Below, piece by piece: positions 11,074 through 23,100 of a stretch of 64,000 bases of DNA. Position 1 is the first letter of the stretch; each line of letters starts with the position of its first letter. This stretch comes from Antedon mediterranea (lineage: Eukaryota; Echinodermata; Crinoidea; Comatulida; Antedonidae). A program made the position numbers and the translations under genes. The stretch spans positions 5,895,001-5,959,000 of the forward strand of contig NC_092677.1 of assembly GCF_964355755.1 (NCBI RefSeq), in the 5' to 3' direction. The notes beneath the pieces are model-generated. The model did not search any database, was not told the DNA's origin, and worked only from the letters and a program-made list of their open reading frames with translations.

Positions 11074-14000
11074 GTAAGTATAATATATACATTTACAATG
11101 TTTTATTAATGCTACATTTCCATATGTTTTGTGATGATGTTCTATATTGATAAACAATCTACTATTTGCAATTGAACATGCTAAATATTGCATATCTGTT
11201 GTTGTTTCACAGGTAAAGTAATGTATTTATTCCTTAATCTTATATTGTAGTTTGTTTGAAACATAATTTAATCAATATCCCCCATTGAAGTTTAGATCGA
11301 ACTTTGATATTATATTTTAGCAGCAGCACCGTTTCGATAATTAATTTCTAGAATCATTGGCATTTTAATTACCACCCATGCGGTTGCTTGTGGCGCACGA
11401 ATAAAATGAATATTTTCCGAATTTCTATTCGTATAAATATTTGGAAAACATAGAAATATGAATGAATATAAAAAAAATTCAATTATTCTATATATTTATT
11501 CAATGTAATAATTATTCGTTTGCATTTAATAATAGCGATAATAATATAGAAACGATAAAATTGTTATGAATCATTATTTATGACTATACTAACCCTTTCA
11601 ATGATTGTAAATTTTATATCACAATATGATGTAATATAATAAAATGCAATATGTATTAAAACAATATGAATATATGATTAATAAAAAAACCAATTACTTT
11701 GTAACAAACTCTATTAATTACCAGTAATGTATAACTGTGTCATCACGATTCACGAGGACAAAGCAAGACTTGCTTAACTACATATTTTGATAGTATGCTT
11801 TGGATTAAAATACATTGTAAAGCTAAGAGTATTATATATAGTGCGGCATATTTATATCTTTGCATCGCTGCATAAATATATATTCATACATAATATTTAT
11901 TGGATGGTATGCGAGTTTATTGTCTATACACAAGGTTTTTTGTATTATGGTAAAACGTGCAAAGACAACGATGTGTTTAGATTTGAATGATACATTATCA
12001 TCTTGCCGGGCAATTTTGTTGAGAACATTTTAAAATTCAGAAAGAGGAATATTTAAAACTAGACGATACAATGAGAATATGCTAATTTATTTCTCCTGAA
12101 AATGTAGCCTTATGGATACTCAGAACGTATAAAAACCCGGTTGTTTTTTAAGTAGTCGGTGGGAATCAAATCCACGATCTTTAGAACATTTAGACTAGAA
12201 TCCTTTTCCTTTGAGCTCATAATTTACACACACTCGCTTTTATGTTTTTGAGATCGTACGCACATTATATTACCAATTCTGCCACCAAAACAAAAACAAG
12301 GTTTGTCGTAAATATACATAAATTTTAATAATGTTAATGCACTTCCCAGTAACTCATTTTGCGAATATTGTCCATTATTTTCAAGGCTCATTTAACTAAT
12401 GGACTGGACTCTGAAATGTAGTACTCCTTGATATAAGCAACACATCGGGACTCGAATGAATAACGATTCTGGTTTACCACCGTTACCCAGAAGGTAGTAG
12501 GCCTATTAGTTACTATAGTAGTAGTAGTAGTAACACAGTGTAGGCTAGCCCTATGGTTATATAGGGAATTCTGAAGGTGCTCAAGACAAGGTTAAGGATG
12601 AGAATACATAACAAAAACGATACTGTTCTCTGTAATCTGAATAATCTTTTTATGTTATAGATTTAAGTCATATTTTTGTATTTGTTTAAAATAAAATTCC
12701 CCACATTAGGCTATGTATAGTTTTTTTTTATTATTGTTTTTATGAACTTTAACTTTTTATACCGATTATAATATATAATGCTGTCGATCAAATACATGGA
12801 ATAAAATACCTCTTTTTCTTGCTTAGTTTGATAATACAACATAACTACATTATTATTTTGAGAAATCATGCCACCACACGGTCGTCGCTTATAGATACCG
12901 TCCTAATGATCATGAATTTATAATTAGTTATGCCTTTCAAACCTATTTATCAGTATCGTGTTTACCTTTTATCAGATATAATGTGGAAAAGATAAACGCA
13001 ATAGGTATCTTAGCTGTATTTTAAACTCAATTTGTATTTTTTGTGCCCTCTTTTAACTTTTTATATGACATCTTGTTCTCAGTTTTATGTGATTTTATTC
13101 TTGTTTACTGTTTGTGCGACAATGTTTTTAGACAATTTTAATGTGTGTACTTTCAGCCAAAGTTTCAAGCCATTCATGACTTTGACAATAAAGTTTATTG
13201 AATTGAATTGAATTGAATTGAATTGAATTGAATTGAATATATTATTTATTGTATAGACCTAATTAACATCTTTGTAATTGAACAGTTTGAATATTCAAGT
13301 TTTTGAAAAATCAGTTCATAACAACATTTTGACAACAGACATCAGATGTTTCCATTTTTTGTAAAGATTTTCTCAATCAGCAATATTGCTATCTTTATCT
13401 GTATATAAAAAAGTTATATCACAATATCCAATAATGATATCTTATTCAATTTCAGTTTTTATGTTTCAATTACTGTAAATAAATTTAAAACATATTAAAA
13501 TTCATTAGCTTATAAAACATCTGCCTATTTCTTTTTTGCTGAAACTTTTTACGAAGTTGTTTCATTGAATATTGAATAGAGATAGAAATTCATAATTTAT
13601 ATTATATTATTTTAAGAGTAGGAATATCGATGTAGAAAGAAGAACGATGTTCATAAATAATTATGAATAGTAATGATGAATAGTGAAGTCTATTAATACG
13701 TTGCCAACCCTGGGGAGTTTCAGATAATTAAAGAGATAACTCGATGATCCAAATCAGGAAGATCTCGATGGGTTTGGTAAACGAAGCAGAACATTGTTAA
13801 ATTCAGTAAGCCATACTCATAAAACGTATATTTTATTCACCTATAAATATGTCAATTGAAGAATGTAATTAGCGAAGTTGGTTGCAAGGTATATGTATGA
13901 AATGTGAATTTTTTTCTGATGACAGATATAACTTATATATATCATGTTTTTTTTTTAACGCATCTTTGGAAGATTTCAAGTAGACAGCTAGAACAAATTT

Positions 14001-17000
14001 GTTTCTGCTGTAAATGTAAAATATATTAATTTAATTTATTCTAACAATCACATTGCTGATTTCTGTTTGGTTTTTACACTAACTAGTGTTGTGATACAGT
14101 TTATGATACATTTGGTTGTCTCCACTGGTGTTTTCTCAGGAAATAGTTTTTTCAAACGAGAAAACTGAGGTATTCCTTTATTTTGTTTTTTCAATGTACA
14201 AGTGTCTGGTTTTTTAAACCTAACAGTATAATATTGTATAGGCTTTAACGGTCACATTTAGAGCTGGTCCACAAAAAATGTTCATCTACCATAAAAAAAG
14301 TGAATGTGTAAAATCTAACTTATCAAGTTAAAATATATACAAAAATGAAAAACGACAATAAAACCTATATAAGATTGGATAGCTGCAAAGAAAAGATTAT
14401 TGACGGAGGACAGAGACTTATAGTTAGTGGAATAGTTATTGCATTACAAGAATGCATAAATGCTATTTGTATTCGATACAATCTTAAGAGCGAAACGTTT
14501 CAGCAAGTATTCAATTCATAGCGTATGAAATGTCAATAATGATATTACTGGTATTTGTTTCAACACTATATGTAATACAACCGCCATTCCTGAATGCAAA
14601 ATATACTGCGTTTCTCAAGCACTCCCACGGGCACAGTTCTTTCTAATTGCTTTTTGATGAATTGACCATTGATAGCATACATACACCTCGACTTTAATCT
14701 TCTTCAAACTCTCAAGGGGTATCCCGTGGACACAAATCTACAACATTTTCTCCCTAGGGTGATATTCTTTAACTTGAGGAAATTGCGTTTTAACACGAAT
14801 GTTAAATTCTACGCGTTGACGTAACGATTATTACGCGTACTTGACCCAAAGGTGTTTAACGTACGGTTCACTAACCTTTAAAAACTGAACAAGCATAATT
14901 TTCCACAGATCTCAATACTACAGAACAGTAAATGTCATAATTTATTTTTATTTCAGAAACAATTTGTTAAATGCACTTCACCTAGTCTCAGAGTTCAGAT
15001 TGAAGCTTGGTTTTTACCATGCAGGGGATGACATTCTCACTGACCGTATTCACTTATAGACTAATAAAAAACTATCCTTAAATATTAAACATTGCTTTAA
15101 AAGTGTAACCGTTAAAAACAACCTCTGATGAAAACTTAATTTAAAATCCCTTTCCAAAATTTCCCTATACTGTATGACGCTATCCGAATAACATATACAA
15201 GTACTTCAGATATGCATATTAGTTAGTTAACAATAAGATAACTAATGTATCTTTCGAATACGTATGTATTAGTGACTAGTAAACAACTGAATAATGTAAA
15301 GTCACGGTTATCTATCCACAATATTTCATTAATGTCTGTTAAAATATATTTTTACTCTCAACACCTTTGAATTCAAATTGCAGAATCGTCTTACTTTTTG
15401 AGACGCTGTTCGCTGCATAAACAGGCAAATTAATCTGAATTGACATCCTTTGACTCTCCGTGTCCCAGTTTTTTTTTATTTTGATGATCTATCATTTTAT
15501 CTCCGTGTGAACGCACGTCAGGTTATAAACTTAAGTTTGTCTGATGTGTGTCAATGGAGTATCTAGATGTTAATGTAAGCTACGATGCATATTTTTACAT
15601 GAAGTGATGAGTGCTGCCATATATTATGAACCTATTTCGATATCAAGAGATCAACAAAGCGAGTGAGTGTACTAGCCGTTAAGATACTAGAAGCTTGCCA
15701 TATTAATATCGGCAAGGGTTCGAGCCTCACTCGCTTCATAGTTCTGGTGGTAGAACGAGTATTTTTGGATAAGGGCTATAAACCGTAGGTCCAGTGTACA
15801 CATCTGGCTCATGTGCACTTTAAAGACCTAGTACATCTTCCGAGAAGAAGTAAGGGGTTACCCCGGTTTAGGCCTACTAGTATACACACAGCCACTGGCA
15901 CACATACACGTATCATAACTCATTAAGAGGGGCCCCTTGATTGTCAGCACGCTCTCTATGGTCACCCTATATAAATAAGATAAACTGAAACGAAAAAAAA
16001 AACTGTACGAAGAAAATTAATTTCAATTAGATTAGTTTATAGTAGGAATGAGAAAATATTGATTGTGTTTAATTAGATACAACAATGTTAAATAAATTGT
16101 ATGCGGAAAACGTTTAGATATTGATGTTTCTGAGACGGCTTACATTTCGTGACCTATACCATCGTGACCCCGTGCTTCATCGTAAATAAGTATACTTATC
16201 AAAAATGTGTCATCCTATTATTATTGCTTATAAATGCAAATATTGGAGCAAACTAAATAAGTTTAAATAATAATTGAAAAGGTTAGAAGAACAATTAATA
16301 TTCACTGTGGATAACAATAGAGAAGAAGAATGATTACCAAATTATTATGCAGACATAGATATGTTACATTTGATGATTTCGATTGATAATTGTGGTTGGT
16401 ATACGTTTAGGTGTTTTTCCTGAAAAAGTTTATTGGAGCTGAGAAAAAAAATGCGATAGGAAACTTTTCGTTAAAGATAGGCCAGAAAGAGATAATTGAG
16501 GTTTATAAGTTAATATAATTAACAAAATAATTAATAAATAATATTAAATATGTAGTAGTTTTATGGATGGGCATGTTGCTGGTCATCAACAGACGCTTTA
16601 TTGCCAGACATGATTATAGTCAAACTTGTTAATTGTTTAGAGGACAGCAATGATGTACGTTCTCTTGCTTTGCAGGTCATGACATTGTTGTGGGCACTAC
16701 CGTTCTTCCTCTGCTAGACGACCGGTGCATCAATATGGTTTCTATGAGCATGTCCCCGGGTGTTATAACACAAGATGGCATGGTACAGCAAATGAGAGAT
16801 AACTGTGTGGATGGAATGGCTAACTTTAATAAAACAGATACAAATGTTACCAAAACAGTAAATGGTAAGAACCACTAATTTGGTATCTTAAGAGAATAAT
16901 TATTGTTGTCGTGTTTTTAGCTTAAAGAGGAAAGTCCAAAGCTGCTGCAGTATTAAAAGGTAACACAGAATAAATCTTTATAAATACGTTACTTTTTCAA

Positions 17001-20000
17001 AACAATTATTGTATTATGTTGATTCCCGTCAAAGCAGTGCAAAAGCAGCCGGAAATTACTAATAGTTACTAATACTAACAAAACAAACATCAACTTAGAA
17101 ATGTTATGTGACTTTTAATAATCTTATTCTCACTGTGAACGACCAGTACATCTCACTTCCTATTTCAATGACCGTTTATGCTTTACGACATTCGTCATTA
17201 TCAATCACGCGTAACGGATTGTAACTAGTGCCATCACATAACATAACGTAGTTACAACTTTGTAGTTTGAATTATAACAAGAGGCTACAACATTAGTTTC
17301 CTATCAATAAGGTCAAATGTTTAAAAAAGCGTATTAACGGCTATTAAGAAAGCAGTCAGTAAATAGACCTAGTTATGATGACAAGTGCCATTAATGCTGT
17401 AAACGAGGTGTCACCACTCGGTAGAATTTGTTATTTAAAAGAAAGTCAATTTATTTTAAAATCGACCGGTTCTTTTGATTTCGTATCACTAGATCGCTCA
17501 ACTATAATATGATATTGTTTTTTATAGCAACACTAAGCAATAACATATTTGTTCAGCCCGTTCTGTTAAAAATTGCATGCGTTATTAATCATTCATTATA
17601 TCTCACAACAACTTTTTGTCGCTGATCATATTAATAATAATTTATGTTTGAATTATTGTTATTTATTTTAATTTCAGTTCAACTCCAACCGCAAGGTAAT
17701 TTCTAATTACGGAATGTGAACCCGTTTTCTATACTAAGTATTTAAGATACTAATCCCCTTGAACAGTCTGGTCGATAAAATTATAATATTTTATTAGTAC
17801 AGTACATACAAATATATAACCTTGCATGATAGATATGTTTCAAATATTTGTTTTCAAATTTTTCACAATTTTGAATACTTTTTTTAAAAAACTATACCAG
17901 CATACGACATTTTAAAGTGTGTTGTGGTACGCCATGTGCAGGCCTATAGAAGACGTTGTATCTTAACAACCGAAACATCAATACATTTTCATACTTTAAT
18001 TTATTTTCTTTTGGAAACACATGGTGTACTGCAACTAACTTTACCAGTGCTTATTCGCCATGCAACCATTTACATTTTACGAAACTTATTGTATGATATA
18101 CAATTTAAATGTTATGTTTTGTGTGAACGTTAAGTTATAATAATTACTGATATTATGGTATTAGTTATTTAACTGATGTATTTAATGTATAGGTTCAAAT
18201 CACACTTTTATATACACCAGTAGTGTAACAGCCGAGAGTATGTCGACGGTGCGACTACTATGCAGAGTGGACAACATTCCATTTACTACTGATATCGTTC
18301 ATTGGTATATAATACCAGACGGTTAGTAATGCATTGAAAGGTTTGTATAAGCAAGGCAATCTAACAACAGAACACTGAGCAGCTCAGTGTAGCAGAGATA
18401 GGAACATGTTACTGTCCTTTGACCTTATGTGTGGTTACGACAAATTCCTACAGTACTGTACTATGTACATTATTCTCCGCGGCGTGTTGTCTTTTAAGGG
18501 GCGTGGAACAACTGATCATGTCGCAGCCACAGAGTGACACTTTGATTTCTGGAGCTTGGCATTCTGTTGTCAGATTGCCTTTGTATAAGCAGGGAAGAGT
18601 AATTTGGTATAATGGAGTATGTATGTAGGCCTATTTGATAGCAGTAGACAACATTGAGGAAGTTAATATACGACTTCATTTAATCCTGTCGTTATGAATG
18701 TTGCACTGTATATACTGCAAAAGCAAACTGGTTTGGCAACAAAAGTGTGATATGCATAAATAAGGTTATGATATGCCCAAATATGGTAGTGATATGTCAT
18801 CACAATGTCTATATTATGAGCACATCAGATGTTTTTGTCACATAAAGGTTGATAGTGCAGACAGAGCTTGGACTCTAAGTAGACCTTCACCACAAAAAAA
18901 AAGAATAATCATACTACCGAGTCTTCGTTGTAAAATGTGAATGTAAAACATAAAATAATAATAAATATAAAATAAAAAATAAAATAATATAATTCTCTTT
19001 CCTTTAAAAAAAATACAAATTCTATACAGTAATATGAAAGAGTGGGCAAATTTAGGAAAGCCAAAGCTTGTGTCAGGAAATAATTTGAGAAAAAAACAGG
19101 TTGTTCCACAATTTGTACGATTGGTTTTATATTTTGTAAGGTTTGGTATAGACATAGTTAGAATGTTTTAGTTTTATGTTCATTTTATGAAATCATATTG
19201 GTTGTTGATAATTTGGAATTATTGCCTCTGGCCTTTTGATGATTTCAAATGATTCATTTTTCTTCCACAGGAACTGATGGTGAACGGATATCTACCGATG
19301 GAAGACGAGTTAGTAAATTTACAAGAATGGAACCGAAGTTCGACATACAAAATGGAATATATGATCTAATTATATTCAATGCAACAGTAAATGATACATC
19401 AACGTATAAATGTTTTTTCAATCTACCAGAGTCAATCGATCTGATATCTAAGCTTATAGTGAATAAAACAGGCAAGTACTATCATTGTAAATGATAAGGT
19501 GTCATGTTTAGCGACAACAATCATCTTGGAAGTCTAAGCGCATAACTTAACCTAATATGTAACCTCTCACTAATGATAGTCCTATGACTTGCGGAAAAGA
19601 GTCGAAAAACTGTTTTGAAACCTAGTTAGATCCTGTATTCACGAGACCCTGGGATGGAATACTGTGCATCGCGATAAACCTTCTTGAACGAGTCGAAAAT
19701 GCAAGAACTACTTTCATGAGTTTTAATTTTATCATTGGAGTCATCATTGTTTAAAAATTTATTTCAGATAGCATTGATGGAATTTCTCAGTAGCATCCTA
19801 TATTTACTTAATTAATTAATTTTTCTTTTCAGGCCTTATATCTATAAAGAAAATAACATCAGATACGAAACAAGGAGTTACGGTGTCTACCAAAAGACGA
19901 AGAGCTGTCTTCAATTATGAAACAGGTAAAGACGCCCAGCTTGATTGTGACACCGATCAAATAAGAGGAGATCCATTTTTTCACGTAGGCTGGGGACGAG

Positions 20001-20161
20001 AAGGAGCACCGATAAAATACTTTGACGGCAATTATAGCTTCATTTCGGGCAAAACACTCCTATTACCGAAGTTAAATTATAGTGATGCCGGAAGGTATTA
20101 TTGCGAAACTAGAAATTCGTTCGGTAAAGACTACTTGATGATTGATATTGGAGTTGACTGA
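11022..20161 (+). CDS. Secreted immunoglobulin-superfamily protein, 299 aa, five exons
   Basis: Exons 11022-11073, 16676-16864, 18193-18321, 19271-19471 and 19833-20161 join with every intron in phase 1 to give exactly 900 nt. Residues 1-17 (MAWTYIYVVIFMLRVTS) form a signal peptide. Residues 19-80 are an unrecognised segment with two Cys (35, 61) and NKT and NVT glycosylation sites. An Ig domain uses Cys104, Trp118 and the TYKC motif (Cys171). A second, I-set-like Ig domain uses Cys229, Trp244 and SDAGRYYC (Cys281). There is no membrane segment or GPI tail before the TGA, so the product is probably secreted. An in-frame ATG at 10974 would add 16 residues, but the 11022 start places the hydrophobic signal at the N-terminus. 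Exon 4 leaves through a GC donor. Function unknown; the only family statement I can support is Ig superfamily. Confidence 0.8.
13030..13237 (+). mobile_element. LINE 3' end with (TTGAA)n tail
   Basis: AT-rich 3' UTR-like text ending gacaataaagtttattg and then about eight copies of aattg (13197-13237). Short pentamer tails after an AATAAAG-type end are typical of CR1/L2-like non-LTR retrotransposons. No coding part is left here. Confidence 0.55.
15659..15985 (+). mobile_element. tRNA-derived SINE, copy 1
   Basis: Starts with a tRNA-like head: acceptor gcgagtgag pairing with ctcactcgc, degraded A box ctagccgttaag, B box ggttcgagcct. This is followed by a body (ggataagggctataaaccgt, ggtccagtgtaca, ggggttaccccgg, gagggg/gccccttgattgt) and an A-rich tail ataaataagataaa. 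Same body as the copies at 26098 and 26928. Confidence 0.8.
16676..16864 (+). CDS. Secreted Ig gene exon 2 (two-cysteine segment)
   Basis: Acceptor ttgctttgcag, donor g|gtaaga, phase 1 at both ends, 62 full codons. It contains DDRC and DNC cysteines 26 residues apart, several Met, and two N-glycosylation sequons (NKT, NVT). It does not look like a standard Ig fold (no Trp, no Y-x-C), and I do not recognise the domain. Confidence 0.7.
17173..17238. repeat. Dispersed repeat 'tttatgcattacg...', copy 1
   Basis: Core cgtttatgctttacgacatt ... gcgtaacggattgtaactag, then tgccatcac. Matches 28501-28566 and 36734-36800 over about 66 bp. It is internally near-palindromic (tatgcattacg / catgcataac). Class unknown. 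Confidence 0.6.
17678..17695 (+). other. Candidate 18-nt microexon (VQLQPQ)
   Basis: ttcaactccaaccgcaag lies between a good acceptor (tttaatttcag) and a donor (gtaatt) inside the intron between exons 2 and 3. Its length is a multiple of three and phase 1-1 fits, so inclusion would add VQLQPQ between the two-Cys segment and the first Ig domain without a frameshift or stop. Whether it is used is unknown. Confidence 0.3.
18193..18321 (+). CDS. Secreted Ig gene exon 3 (first half of Ig domain 1)
   Basis: Acceptor aatgtatag, donor g|gttagt. Encodes the B- and C-strand landmarks: RLLCRV with Cys104 and HWYI with Trp118. Phase 1-1. Confidence 0.75.
18720..18873. mobile_element. MITE, 'acactatcaaa' family, degenerate copy
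   Basis: Contains the family phrases tgcccaaatatggtagtgatatg and tgtctatattatgagcacatca, and ends gttgatagtgcagacagagctt, matching the element at 34654-34764. Confidence 0.6.
19271..19471 (+). CDS. Secreted Ig gene exon 4 (second half of Ig domain 1, GC donor)
   Basis: Acceptor tcttccacag. The exon ends ...aaaacag followed by gcaagtac, the classic AG|GCAAGT GC-AG donor, and only this site keeps phase 1 with exon 5. It contains the F-strand motif DTSTYKC with Cys171 and sequons NAT and NDT. The nearest GT (at 19476) would shift the frame. Confidence 0.78.
19833..20161 (+). CDS. Secreted Ig gene exon 5 (Ig domain 2 and stop)
   Basis: Acceptor ttttcttttcag. Contains a complete Ig domain: AQLDC (Cys229), VGWGREG (Trp244), LNYSDAGRYYC (Cys281) and ETRNSFGKD, then LMIDIGVD and TGA at 20159-20161. 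A basic KRRR stretch precedes the domain. AATAAA occurs about 210 bp past the stop (near 20370). Confidence 0.82.
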
Positions 20162-23100
20162 CATCACGTGATCAATAAGCTTTCAGCGAGACTTTTACAA
20201 ATGACCTAGTCATGGAACTAAGATTCATCAAGGCAAATACATAACATTAATATTTTCGTTTTAAACTGAAATGATTAAAGTGCCAGTGTTGTGTTCCATT
20301 TAAATACGGGTTGACAACAATTATAGAAATTAGGACGACACGCACCAACGAACCCAATCGCATACAAACGAAAAATAAATCGCTTTTTGACGAACTGAGA
20401 TAATTTCTTGATAGAACAAAAGTAATTAGGCTGTTGTATCATTTAGGCGCTCTTTGATTATTGTGTTTAACTACGACTTGTAAATAATTAAGTTATGCCT
20501 ATAATTTGTGATAAAAGATGAACAACGGTATAAAAATAGAATTAGGGGTCACGTAGGCCTCTTCTAGGTTATTATATCCTTAATTTCTTAGGATACATTG
20601 TTGTGTTTTTGCCAGGACACTGTAGGCCTACCCAATTCTGAACCGGAGACTGTAGACTAGTAAGTTCTACTAAAAAATAATGCTACTCATCTCGAAATAT
20701 CATTTATTTTGGGATAAGCCTAAAGTATCGATAGCTGAAGTCGAGTTGTAATTACAAATATTGAAGACTATTTTTTTAAAAAGATTAAAAGTATATTGAT
20801 CGAGAGACTGTTACACATTCAAGAAAATACTATTTACTTTCTTTCTAAAAATGAAAGCAGCTGGGAAAGGTTGAAGAATTATATAATTGTGAAGGTTAGA
20901 CTGATATAGACAGAATACAATTTTTCTTTTGGAAAATAAATAGAAACACAATTTAAGATACGAAGGCCAAACATCAAAATACACCACCACCGTTACAACC
21001 ATGCAGAAATGTAAAAGCGTATACCAGAAAATCAACTGAATTTTCAGATTGATTATTGATAAAACTTCAAATAATGAAAGATGTATACAGCATTGGAAAA
21101 AAAGATAAGTCAGTGAAGATAGTTTTTTGCACTGGTATTACCCATACAGTATAATAGAATGCTATTTTTATTTTCTACAAGTGTTAAAACTTAATCCATG
21201 AGATGGTAAAGATTTAGTTAACAATAATTATACAGGACCAACATTCCTTCGTTACTTACATTCTAGTGATTAAATGAAATTATTTAAAAAAAATCGTGAT
21301 AAAAAATATATTTAATGTTACTGTATTGTTTGAATAACATAAGTTCAGAAAACAATTTATCATAATGAAATGATTATTATTAAAAGAGCTTGAATTATAG
21401 AAACCGTTTCTAAATTAATTATAGTGGTATTAAAACGGTCTGTAAGAGCAATTTATGTAGGCCTACATGTTTAGTATAATAGTACATTGTAAACAAGCTT
21501 TTATAAATCAATAAAGAAAAACATGCCTGAACAATTATAATCTTTTTTTCTGAAGTAATAAGAACAATTGGAATTGGGACCATGTAAGCTGATAGTCTTT
21601 TATGCAAGGGATATCTGTGGTAATGCTGCTGAAAAGGTGTTCGACCAAAGATAACAGAACGAGGTTCTATGACAACTGGACAATTCCATCAGGATGATAA
21701 TTACCTCCAGGAAAGAGCTTCCCAAGGAAAAAGACAACTATCCAGAACAATTATCACAACCATGTATAGGCTCCTATCCATTAAAATACAACTAACCCCT
21801 AGGAAAATTAGGAAGACATCTAATCCAATGCAATCTTAATTGAACCTTATTATGATATTTGCTTGAAGTAATTCCCATATTCTGGTGGTTGTTGTGTGCG
21901 TGTGGGCTGTTCCTGTGGTGTGAACACCATGTTTAACAAGGTGCAGGCCTACATTTAGTTTCTGGAGGTAAGTTTCTGCCGGTAAAGAAATCTGTAAATG
22001 ATCTAACTATTTTCAGGAAATAATAATAATAATATTATTATTATTGAGAACAGTTATTTTGGGAGCAGTACCAATAAAGCACAGCTGTTGAATAGCTACT
22101 AAATTTATAAAAAAAAATGTCGCACAGAAAAAAATACAACTATTTATCTGAGTCGCGTCTCCGATCATTAACGATAATTTATACAGCATGATTACAAATA
22201 CTGTGTAATAAAATGTTCGGTTTATTATTTTATCCTCAATTGCCTACTAACATTTTTTTTTATTATTTCAATATAAAAAAAGCAGTTTTCCATTATTATC
22301 AATGTCAAAATTTATAATATCTGTGTTAGGAGTTTTCTTCTTTATCATACCGTCAATATCAATTTTAAAATCCGATAGAACCTCTATTATGAGGACATCT
22401 TCTGGTCCCGGCAACGTTACCTCTGTATAGTGGTTTTCAGTAATAATGTTAAAACATAAGAATATTATACCCTTTATATTTTCACAAGAAAGTGTCTACA
22501 AAATAGGGAAGAGAAATTAGACATTTTTTTAAATCAAAACTAGAGAGGGCGTATCTCCAATCTCACAGCTGTTTTGAATTTATAAAAAGATAAAGTAGAT
22601 TTTAAGATCTCAAATTGTGCATTTTACATTTAATGGACACGAACGTATAGCGATTACAAAAAAACAGAAAGGAAATTGGTAACTGAATTTTATACGGATC
22701 ATTTTGTCATCAACATTTATAAGCAATACAATGGCCATAACTAAATATTGGTGTAAAAAAGGTATATACTTACAAAACATGCCAATTGAAATTTAAGAAA
22801 ATCGGTTTATTAATAACTTCACAAATAAAGAAAAAACATGTGCTGAAATATCAACGTTTGCCCTCTGTGGCAATATTTATAATATAAGTACTTCAATCAG
22901 TTTCCTAGTGCTTTAATTGTATGATTTACTAGTATGTCAGTAGGCACGGCCTTATCTTCATAGAAACAAGACCAAAGCCTAAATCACTTAATATAAATAT
23001 GTCGTATGAATTGCAGTAAACAAATATTAATGATAAAGATCGATTCGTGTTCATTTCACCATTGTGATAATAAACTAATCACAAATCTAATATTTTATAA

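Larger units (their letters stand above)
11074..16675. other. Long first intron of the secreted Ig gene
   Basis: AT-rich. Contains a LINE 3' end with (TTGAA)n tail (about 13030-13237) and a SINE (15659-15985). Further small exons are possible but none is required by phase. Confidence 0.7.
16865..19832. other. Introns 2-4 of the secreted Ig gene
   Basis: Besides the exons and microexon listed, there is a copy of the dispersed 'tttatgcattacg' repeat at 17173-17238 and a fold-back end at about 18720-18873. The rest is AT-rich without recognisable content. Confidence 0.65.

Noticed and set aside
18838-19155. Longest minus-strand frame in the secreted Ig gene
   Set aside because: Phe/Tyr-rich low-complexity translation of AT-rich intron opposite the gene.
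20811-21035. Hydrophobic minus-strand frame considered as a membrane exon of the Ig/FN3 gene
   Set aside because: No acceptor site at its start, low complexity, and the gene already ends at 28021.
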